This document shows, piece by piece, positions 1-4,568 of a stretch of 5,256 bases of DNA. The stretch is taken from the NCBI GenBank assembly GCA_020349865.1, contig CP070700.1, positions 2,931,751 to 2,937,006 on the forward strand, written 5' to 3'. The notes beneath the pieces are model-generated. The model was not told the origin of the DNA and did no database searches. It saw nothing but the letters and a program-made list of their open reading frames with translations. The translations under genes and the position numbers were made by a program. The DNA comes from Desulfobacteraceae bacterium (GTDB taxonomy: Bacteria; Desulfobacterota; DSM-4660; Desulfatiglandales; Desulfatiglandaceae). The first letter of the stretch is position 1. Each line of letters opens with the position of its first letter.

Positions 1-651
1 CTCTGCCTCTAAGGCGGCCCGACGGGACAGAACGACATTCCCTTGGCGCTTTTCATACTTCAGGATCCGAAAATCATACTCGGTTCCTACCAGGGTACCC
101 AAATCCCTGACAGGTCTCAGATCGGCCTGAGACCCAGGTAAGAAAGCCTGGAGACCAATATCTACAGAAAGCCCCCCTTTCACCTGAGAAATTATTTTAC
201 CTCTGATAGTATCATGATTCTTGTAGGCTTCTTCAATATCATCCCATATCTTGACTCTTGCAGCTTTTTCCTTAGAAAGAATAATACGTCCGTCTTTATC
301 CTCTTTACGCACCAAGAGGACATCCACCTTGTCGCCCACTTTGGCCGTCAGCTGGCCCTCCACGTTAATAAACTCATTGATGCGAATTTGTCCTTCTGAT
401 TTATAACCGATATCAACCAGCACAAATTCCTTGTCTATTTGAACGATCTCTCCTTTGACAACCTTACCCTCATGGATGCTTTTCAGACTCTCTTCGTACA
501 ATTCCATAAAATGATGGCTACTTTCCTCGGTTTCATTGAGATCTTCTTCCCTCTCTTTAGGAAAAGCCTTCTTTTCGTCCACAAAAGTGGGGTCCACGTT
601 TTCGATTACGGAGAACCCGTTTTCTGCAATTTCATCTGTTCCATTTCGCAT
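1..651 (-). CDS. rpsA: 30S ribosomal protein S1, N-terminal part (cut by window edge)
   Basis: Ribosomal protein S1 binds mRNA on the 30S subunit and helps load messages with weak Shine-Dalgarno sites. The reading frame stays open for 217 residues to the window edge. Two S1 (OB-fold) repeats are visible: residues about 62-130 (GKVVKGEIVQIDKEFVLVDIG, then EGQI and a closing IILSKEKA) and about 147-213 (IRGKIISQVKGGLSVDIG, then AFLPGSQ and VVLSRRA). A repeat pair of this divergence near the N-terminus, with LYEESLKSI just before it, is typical of bacterial S1 and not of Pnp or RNase E. Full S1 proteins usually have four to six repeats, so most of the protein lies outside the window. The ATG at 651 is preceded by a G-run (663-667) 11 nt away, and an in-frame stop lies at 676-678. 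This start gives an acidic 48-residue extension ahead of Met49, where many S1 proteins begin. Met49 (codon 505-507) has no good ribosome binding site. The family call is firm; the start is less so. Confidence 0.95.
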   Translation of the reverse strand, partial: MRNGTDEIAENGFSVIENVDPTFVDEKKAFPKEREEDLNETEESSHHFMELYEESLKSIHEGKVVKGEIVQIDKEFVLVDIGYKSEGQIRINEFINVEGQLTAKVGDKVDVLLVRKEDKDGRIILSKEKAARVKIWDDIEEAYKNHDTIRGKIISQVKGGLSVDIGLQAFLPGSQADLRPVRDLGTLVGTEYDFRILKYEKRQGNVVLSRRAALEAE

Positions 652-859
652 TAACCTAATTACCCCCAAATTTAATTATGAGGCAGTTTCAAAATATCCC
701 TTTTTGCCAAATCTCTACTTTAGGCTCGTATTTCATTCCTCGAAATACTATAATGTATTCCTGTGGTTAAAATTCTCGCCTTCCTTGACCTTTAACAAAA
801 TTGAATTTTTTGAAATTGCCTCTTATGTCTCGAATTTTTTTAACGACGTGGTCAAATAA
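652..859. other. AT-rich intergenic region upstream of rpsA
   Basis: This stretch separates rpsA from the cold shock gene terminator and holds no convincing gene. It must carry the rpsA promoter if rpsA is transcribed alone. On the minus strand a TATAGT box (complement of about 750-755) is -10-like, but I found no good -35 at 16-18 bp from it. The plus-strand complement reads TATAAT at nearly the same place, so the direction is ambiguous. Plus-strand reading frames here are rich in Phe and Ser, as expected from AT-rich non-coding DNA, and overlap the rpsA start. Confidence 0.4.
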
Positions 860-894
860 AAGGGCACCTCATCTCAACGTGACAAGATGCCCTT
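853..894 (-). terminator. Rho-independent terminator of the cold shock gene
   Basis: In the minus-strand transcript the arms AAGGGCA (complement of 888-894) and TGCCCTT (complement of 860-866) can form a 7-bp stem. Three further pairs (TCT/AGA) are possible across a small bulge. The second arm is followed by TTTATTTG, a U-rich tail. It starts 20 nt past the cold shock stop codon and faces rpsA. It would therefore separate the cold shock transcript from rpsA, at least partly. Confidence 0.7.
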
Positions 895-914
895 AATGTT
901 AGTATTACAGCGAA

Positions 915-1115
915 TTAAAATCGAGTAACGTTTTTGGCCGCAGGTCCTCGGTTGCTTTGTTCTACGTCAAAGTTCACCTGGTCACCTTCATCAAGGCTTT
1001 TGAATCCGGTCGAGTTGATGGCGGAGAAGTGGACAAATATGTCGCTACCGTCTTCCTGCTCAATGAAACCGAATCCTTTTTTATCACTGAACCACTTTAC
1101 GATTCCTTTTGCCAT
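915..1115 (-). CDS. Cold shock protein, CspA family (single CSD domain)
   Basis: A 66-residue protein that is a single cold shock domain, a five-stranded beta barrel that binds single-stranded RNA and DNA, and in this family melts RNA structure and aids translation. Both nucleic acid binding motifs are intact: RNP1 as KGFGFI (residues 13-18) and RNP2 as DIFVHF (25-30). Trp8 in KWF and the C-terminal GPAAKNV are also standard. The length matches the usual 65-70 residues. The start is well supported by AAGGAGG (complement of 1124-1130) 8 nt before the ATG. It lies on the same strand as rpsA, but a terminator lies between them. The leader is long, as in several known cold-inducible csp genes. 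Whether this copy is cold-induced or constitutive cannot be told from the protein. Paralogues are common, so I give no numbered symbol. Confidence 0.97.
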   Translation of the reverse strand: MAKGIVKWFSDKKGFGFIEQEDGSDIFVHFSAINSTGFKSLDEGDQVNFDVEQSNRGPAAKNVTRF

Positions 1116-1123
1116 AGTGACAT

Positions 1124-1130
1124 CCTCCTT
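1124..1130 (-). promoter_or_regulatory. Strong ribosome binding site of the cold shock gene
   Basis: AAGGAGG on the minus strand, 8 nt before the ATG at 1115. It is nearly fully complementary to the 16S rRNA 3' end and fixes the start codon. Confidence 0.9.
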
Positions 1131-1204
1131 TCAAATAAATTCTCATGTTCCCAAACTATAGGTTGCCACTTTTGACAAATGGATCTTCCCCTTAGAACGA
1201 AACA

Positions 1205-1226
1205 GGCCCGCCCATAAAAGCGAGCC
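1205..1226 (-). terminator. Hairpin: GAF gene terminator or csp leader structure
   Basis: On the minus strand GGCTCGC and GCGGGCC pair over 7 bp, with one U-G wobble and an 8-nt loop, followed by the moderately U-rich TGTTTCGTTCT. The wobble makes it pair fully only in the minus-strand RNA; the plus-strand RNA would have an A-C mismatch. It sits about 90 nt past the GAF gene stop, so it can be its terminator. It also lies downstream of the predicted csp promoter, so it would be part of the csp leader RNA as well. The U-tract is broken by C and G, so terminator strength is uncertain. Confidence 0.5.
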
Positions 1227-1241
1227 TTCATGATTGCCTAA

Positions 1242-1269
1242 ATAATAACCTGTTTTTAATTAAAGTCAA
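1242..1269 (-). promoter_or_regulatory. Predicted sigma-70 promoter for the cold shock gene
   Basis: On the minus strand a TTGACT -35 box (complement of 1264-1269) and a TATTAT -10 box (complement of 1242-1247) are separated by 16 bp. Each matches the consensus at 5 of 6 positions. Transcription would start near 1235, giving a leader of about 120 nt before the ATG at 1115. The surrounding DNA is very AT-rich, which favours promoters but also chance matches. Confidence 0.5.
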
Positions 1270-1305
1270 GTTATTTAAAATTGAATTGACAATAACCTGC
1301 TTTTT
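1244..1305. repeat. Pair of AATAACCTG(T/C)TTTT direct repeats flanking an imperfect dyad
   Basis: AATAACCTGTTTTT at 1244-1257 and AATAACCTGCTTTTT at 1291-1305 are direct copies, starting 47 bp apart. Between them, 1265-1290 forms an imperfect 26-bp inverted repeat with GTCAA/TTGAC ends, pairing at about 9 of 13 positions. The cluster overlaps the predicted csp promoter and lies just past the GAF gene stop. It could be a regulator binding region or a remnant of local duplication. Confidence 0.45.
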
Positions 1306-1315
1306 CCTGGATTGG

Positions 1316-3697
1316 TCAGGCGGCCACCTGGGGCATGGCTCTGACGGCCTCTTTTACGACCTCCGGTGAAACCTGCTCTTCCATCAGAGATGCCTGGTTG
1401 TCCACTGCCACCCTCAGCGCTTTCAGACCGTGCACCCCTTGAAAGTCCTGCAGCTCCAGGTTCTCTATCTCGTCCTTAAAGTATCCGGAGGCCTGAAGGT
1501 AGTCAATATACTCTCGATACTCGAGGGCTTCACGTCTGTGAGAGTACACAATGGCAATCTTTTCAGGCTGGGTGAGTCGCTCAGATCTTCCCTTTATCAT
1601 GGCTTTATCGATTCGCTTCTTGATGATCTCGTGTCGAATATCATAGGCACCATCCACGTCGAAGCGTCTCTCGTCCGGACGGAAACGGATCGACAGCGGC
1701 GTGTTCTGTACCAAAATGAGATGAGTGGTTTCCAGCGGGACTTTCAGGGTCCCCTTGAGTTGTCCGGTCCGCCATACCACACCACACATGACCATGAGTT
1801 GCCACAACCGCAGATTTCTCAGATACAAGAGATCGAACTCCCCGTCCTCAATCATCGAGGCGCCGATGTAGATGGTGTGGTCAACCCCGTCGGTTTTCAG
1901 TTTTTCGAAATAGTGAGGAAAAAAGCCCTGCGCCGTCTCTTCCTCTTTGTCCAGATAGGAAGTAATGGTCTCGTTGATCAGAGTGATGCTTTCCTCAAAG
2001 TCCTTCCGATTCCGATAAAGGTTTCCCATATTCGTATCCAGGGCTGCCCGGTAAGCCTCAATTTTCTCTCTTACTTCTGGATTGAACCCCCGGATGTGGT
2101 CAAAAACCGGTTCAATCACATGCCGTATGAAGTCAAGTTTGGCGACCTCGTCACCCGAACTCAGTCCTGTCTCAATTTCCCGGATGTTCTTATCAATCCG
2201 GTAGACGAGGGCATCCAGAATGGGAAGGGTTCGGTGCCTGTTCGCGAGCTGAATGATCTCCCTTGTTATTTTGAGATGATCGATCAAATCGGACTGGATG
2301 GCGGCATTTCGGTGTTCGCTGGATCCTCTGATATCCGATGCGCCGTAAAGCGGGAATACATTGGGAAATACGATGGGCTCCAGACCTGAAGGTGTTTCAT
2401 CCTGGCTCTCCATATAGTTCAGGGCTGCTCTTTGGAAGCGCCACTCGACCGAGGGGTGGATTGCGGTACATTTCTCCTTGATGATGGCCTGAACCCGATG
2501 GTTGAGTTCCTCCATGCCGCGATTCAAGGCCATGGAGAAAAGGGGGAGTATTTCCAAGACCTTCATGGTATTCAGTACGTTCAGCTCTCCGGGATGTGGG
2601 GACTTAAGATCAAAGGTCCCAAGGAGTTTGTCCTGGTAATGGAGAGCTGTCACGAATATACTTCTTACACCGCTTTGGATCATATGTTCTTCCAGGGACG
2701 TGCGGCTTGGATGAGTCTGTAGATCCTCTATCACAATAGGTTCCCCTTTTTCTAATGCCTTAGCGAATACTGAGCCCTCATATTCACTCTTCTTGCAATG
2801 CACAGAGTCTTCGAAAATGCACCCTTTTTCGTGCTTATGCTGAGGGCCGAGGATAAGGACCTGCTCTCCCTGTAAGGCGGCAAGGCCCAGTTGGAGCCCC
2901 GGCTTCCTGAGGAATGTTCTCAGTTTTTCCTGAAGAAGTTCAAAACCTTCTTGTGAAAAGATGGACTCCTTCTCGATGAGATCCCGCTTTAGTGAAGATA
3001 AGACTTCCTGATCTGTAACATCCACGGCCCTGAACAGGCCAAAGCCGTGGAATTCGAAGTTTTCAGGTGGGACGAGATCTATCCACACCTTCAGGTCAGC
3101 GGCATTTGCAATGAGGCGTTTCTTGGCACTCTTCGAGAGGGGCTGTAGCTTTCCGATCTTCTTAACTTCCACAAACTTGGGATCCATCATGATGTTTAAA
3201 TGGCGATCCAGCCCGGTGTCCGGATCCGTAGCCTTTACGACCAGGGGATACTCCAAGACAAGATCAACGTCATAAAACGTTCGCAGGATGTGGAGGTAAG
3301 CCTTCAAGAGCCTTCCCCACTCCCATCGCTCAGTGTCGATATTTGCCCGATCCTCGAGATCTTGGCAGTCCTGCATCAGAAGACGTTTAAAAGTTGGCGT
3401 GGCATAAACGCTTTTGAAGTGGAAAGGAACAAAAGCAGCCGCACAATCTTTCTCCCAGAAAGCCGGAGGGAAAACGATACTCATAAGCATGTCCAGCAGC
3501 TCCTGGTGCTTCTCAAGGGTTGAAAAATCTTCGATCGGCTCCAATAACGCAGGTGCATTCTTCAACTCCTCTCGAATAGTCCTGGCAACGGCAGCCTTGA
3601 CAGAATCTCCTTCTGAGAGGATTTGATCCCATAAGGCAATGAGGGGTTTAATGCTGAGAACACACTTGAAAGGAAAATCAATGACACGGGATTCCAT
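1316..3697 (-). CDS. Large GAF-domain protein of unknown function
   Basis: A 793-residue, apparently soluble protein with no signal peptide or membrane segment that I can see. A GAF-like domain spans about residues 245-395; its best-preserved part runs from GSVFAKALEKGEPIVIEDL (308-326) through GVRSIFVTALHYQDKLLGTFDLKS (343-366). GAF domains bind small ligands or chromophores or form dimers. The flanks match no domain I can name. Distinctive blocks are FPLYGASDIRGSS..RNAAIQ (448-467), a charged helical stretch (about 490-590), and a C-terminal block with RFRPDERRFDVDGAYDIRHEIIKKRIDKA (671-699) ending near 765. I see no histidine kinase, GGDEF, EAL, phosphatase or sigma-54 activator motifs, so any output is unknown. 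I recall similar long GAF proteins in Bacteroidota and Desulfobacterota, from memory only. The ATG at 3697 is chosen because AAAGGAGG lies 6 nt before it; a longer frame would need a TTG at 3727 with no such site. The neighbouring regulator is divergent. Confidence 0.85.
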   Translation of the reverse strand: MESRVIDFPFKCVLSIKPLIALWDQILSEGDSVKAAVARTIREELKNAPALLEPIEDFSTLEKHQELLDMLMSIVFPPAFWEKDCAAAFVPFHFKSVYATPTFKRLLMQDCQDLEDRANIDTERWEWGRLLKAYLHILRTFYDVDLVLEYPLVVKATDPDTGLDRHLNIMMDPKFVEVKKIGKLQPLSKSAKKRLIANAADLKVWIDLVPPENFEFHGFGLFRAVDVTDQEVLSSLKRDLIEKESIFSQEGFELLQEKLRTFLRKPGLQLGLAALQGEQVLILGPQHKHEKGCIFEDSVHCKKSEYEGSVFAKALEKGEPIVIEDLQTHPSRTSLEEHMIQSGVRSIFVTALHYQDKLLGTFDLKSPHPGELNVLNTMKVLEILPLFSMALNRGMEELNHRVQAIIKEKCTAIHPSVEWRFQRAALNYMESQDETPSGLEPIVFPNVFPLYGASDIRGSSEHRNAAIQSDLIDHLKITREIIQLANRHRTLPILDALVYRIDKNIREIETGLSSGDEVAKLDFIRHVIEPVFDHIRGFNPEVREKIEAYRAALDTNMGNLYRNRKDFEESITLINETITSYLDKEEETAQGFFPHYFEKLKTDGVDHTIYIGASMIEDGEFDLLYLRNLRLWQLMVMCGVVWRTGQLKGTLKVPLETTHLILVQNTPLSIRFRPDERRFDVDGAYDIRHEIIKKRIDKAMIKGRSERLTQPEKIAIVYSHRREALEYREYIDYLQASGYFKDEIENLELQDFQGVHGLKALRVAVDNQASLMEEQVSPEVVKEAVRAMPQVAA

Positions 3698-3702
3698 GGC
3701 AA

Positions 3703-3711
3703 TCCTCCTTT
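3703..3711 (-). promoter_or_regulatory. Ribosome binding site that fixes the GAF gene start
   Basis: AAAGGAGG on the minus strand ends 6 nt before the ATG at 3695-3697. The upstream TTG at 3725-3727, which would add 10 residues, has no comparable site. The shorter 793-residue product is therefore preferred. Confidence 0.85.
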
Positions 3712-3874
3712 CCGATAAATTAATCAAAAGTAAACACTGAGCACTTTGGAAATGGTGAAAAAAGCACTCCCCATGACCCTTTTCGCACTATTTTCCAACC
3801 TCTAAACTGCTACAAGAAAAGATCTTTCTTTTACATATTTATCACAGAAAAGAGGTCCGATAAAGATTTTTCTC
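3712..3874. other. Divergent intergenic region, GAF gene side
   Basis: This part of the divergent region holds no gene. It should carry the promoter of the minus-strand GAF gene. The best pairing I find, TTGTAG with AATAGT at 17 bp on the minus strand (around 3785-3815), is weak, so I do not call it. A perfect 10-bp palindrome AAAGATCTTT lies at 3818-3827, and a related AAAGATTTTTCT stretch begins 45 bp later at 3863. Confidence 0.35.
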
Positions 3875-3907
3875 TTGACTTTATATACCACAATGTGGTG
3901 GTAATAC
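3875..3907 (+). promoter_or_regulatory. Promoter-like region of the HTH/two-CW regulator
   Basis: TTGACT at 3875-3880 matches the -35 consensus at 5 of 6 positions and reads toward the regulator gene. The possible -10 boxes are poor: GGTAAT at 19-bp spacing (3900-3905) or TAATAC at 21 bp (3902-3907). The over-long spacing with a dyad in the spacer resembles promoters that need an activator to twist the DNA, as with MerR-type regulators, but no MerR gene is present here. Transcription would give a leader of roughly 40 nt. Confidence 0.4.
3886..3903. promoter_or_regulatory. Operator-like dyad in the divergent promoter region
   Basis: Two overlapping perfect inverted repeats are present: TACCAC/GTGGTA with a 6-bp spacer (3886-3903), and ACCACA-A-TGTGGT (3887-3899). 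It lies directly after the -35 box and about 47 bp before the start of a helix-turn-helix gene, where an autoregulatory operator would be expected. The binding protein is unproven; the adjacent HTH protein is the obvious candidate. Confidence 0.6.
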
Positions 3908-3949
3908 AAAAACACCTTTCGGTCAAGCTAAGGGTTCTCGGAATCTCCC

Positions 3950-4345
3950 GTGGACAGCGAACAATTCTCATATTTGCGTAATAGACTCGGAAAGACGCAG
4001 AGGCAGATGGCCCAACTGTTCGGAACGTCTGAAAAAGCCATACAAGGCAATGAGCAAGGCTGGAGGAAGGTGCCGATGCACGTAGAGCAACAGGCCCTTT
4101 TCTTAGTCTCCAGTCTGAGGGAGAAAAAGAAAGGCCTAAAGCCGTGCTGGGTTATTAAAAAATGTCCTCCAAAGCGAAAGAAACAATGTCCAGCCTGGGA
4201 GTTCCGGTCTGGAAGGCTCTGTTGGTTTATTAACGGCACCATTTGTGAATGTAAGGTTCAAAAGAACTGGCACGAAAAGATGAAAATCTGCCGTTCATGT
4301 GAGGTATTCAGCGCTTTGCTGGCACGCCTGCCTGAAATGGAGTAG
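3950..4345 (+). CDS. Helix-turn-helix regulator with C-terminal cysteine-rich two-CW-like domain
   Basis: A 131-residue probable DNA-binding regulator. Residues about 4-42 look like a short XRE-type helix-turn-helix (LRNRLGKTQRQMAQLFGTSEKAIQGNEQG), with TQRQMAQLFG as the first helix and SEKAIQGNEQG as the recognition helix. After a basic linker comes a domain with eight cysteines (66, 72, 80, 91, 99, 101, 114, 117). It includes two Cys-Trp pairs (66-67 and 91-92), a CPAW motif, and GTICEC followed by CRSC. This matches my recollection of the two-CW domain found in anaerobic bacteria, where the cysteines probably hold zinc or an iron-sulfur cluster; the ligand is inference. The start is a GTG at 3950: an in-frame stop lies at 3929-3931 with no other start codon after it, and the ribosome binding site is weak (AGGG about 15 nt upstream). 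Weak translation and the upstream dyad fit an autoregulated, low-level regulator. Targets are unknown; the HcyBio gene downstream is a possible one. Confidence 0.82.
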   Translation: MDSEQFSYLRNRLGKTQRQMAQLFGTSEKAIQGNEQGWRKVPMHVEQQALFLVSSLREKKKGLKPCWVIKKCPPKRKKQCPAWEFRSGRLCWFINGTICECKVQKNWHEKMKICRSCEVFSALLARLPEME

Positions 4346-4493
4346 GTCTCCGGGTCAATCATATTGATGCGGTGTCTTAGCAGTCGGTTCGGGCAGTTGA
4401 GGGGAATGGATTTGATGATTTTTCTTTTTGGGAAAAAAATAGCGCTTGTTACTTTCCAGGACGTGGAGGGGGTATGTTTATGGAGAATGACGG

Positions 4494-4509
4494 GGCTCCT
4501 TCAGGAGCC
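4494..4509 (+). terminator. GC-rich hairpin, possible terminator or attenuator before HcyBio
   Basis: GGCTCC and GGAGCC form a perfect 6-bp stem around a TTCA tetraloop, 60 nt before the HcyBio start. What follows, GCATCTATTATTCTT, is pyrimidine-rich but has no continuous T-tract. It could be a weak terminator of the regulator transcript or a structure in the HcyBio leader. Confidence 0.4.
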
Positions 4510-4555
4510 GCATCTATTATTCTTACAGGCATACCTTTACTTTCACACTAATGAC

Positions 4556-4561
4556 AGGAGG
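4556..4561 (+). promoter_or_regulatory. Ribosome binding site deciding the HcyBio start
   Basis: AGGAGG lies 7 nt before the GTG at 4569, ideal spacing. An in-frame ATG at 4551 would place this site inside the coding region and has no site of its own upstream. The GTG is therefore preferred. Confidence 0.85.
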
Positions 4562-4568
4562 CGAAAAA

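Larger units (their letters stand above)
4346..4568 (+). other. Intergenic leader between the regulator and the HcyBio gene
   Basis: No credible gene, tRNA or riboswitch of a class I recognise is seen. A 77-codon frame from 4364 has no ribosome binding site or recognisable sequence and overlaps the next gene, so it is not called. A small TCAAT/ATTGA inverted repeat (4355-4367) follows the regulator stop, and a stronger hairpin lies at 4494-4509. I found no convincing sigma-70 promoter. The HcyBio gene may be co-transcribed with the regulator or use a promoter I cannot see. Confidence 0.4.

Noticed and set aside
536..859. 107-codon plus-strand open frame
   Set aside because: It is antisense to the rpsA start and extends through AT-rich intergenic DNA, giving a Phe/Ser/Asn-rich product with no family resemblance.
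1172..1177. Perfect TTGACA on the plus strand
   Set aside because: No -10 box at 15-19 bp and no plus-strand gene downstream; transcription would run antisense into the GAF gene.
1155..1178. TTGTCA and TATAGT on the minus strand close to the csp start
   Set aside because: The spacing is only 12 bp, too short for a sigma-70 promoter; the pair further upstream fits better.
1430..2389. 319-codon plus-strand open frame
   Set aside because: It lies wholly antisense to the GAF-domain gene, has no recognisable domain and no ribosome binding site, and is explained by codon bias of the real gene.
3698..3727. Ten-residue N-terminal extension of the GAF protein from a TTG at 3727
   Set aside because: The AAAGGAGG ribosome binding site lies inside this stretch and points to the ATG at 3697.
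3928..4242. 104-codon minus-strand open frame
   Set aside because: Antisense to the HTH/two-CW gene; its Cys and Phe richness mirrors the codons of that gene.
4346..4440. Possible tRNA or known riboswitch downstream of the regulator
   Set aside because: A GGTTCG-like segment is present but no cloverleaf arms can be formed and no known riboswitch core is seen.
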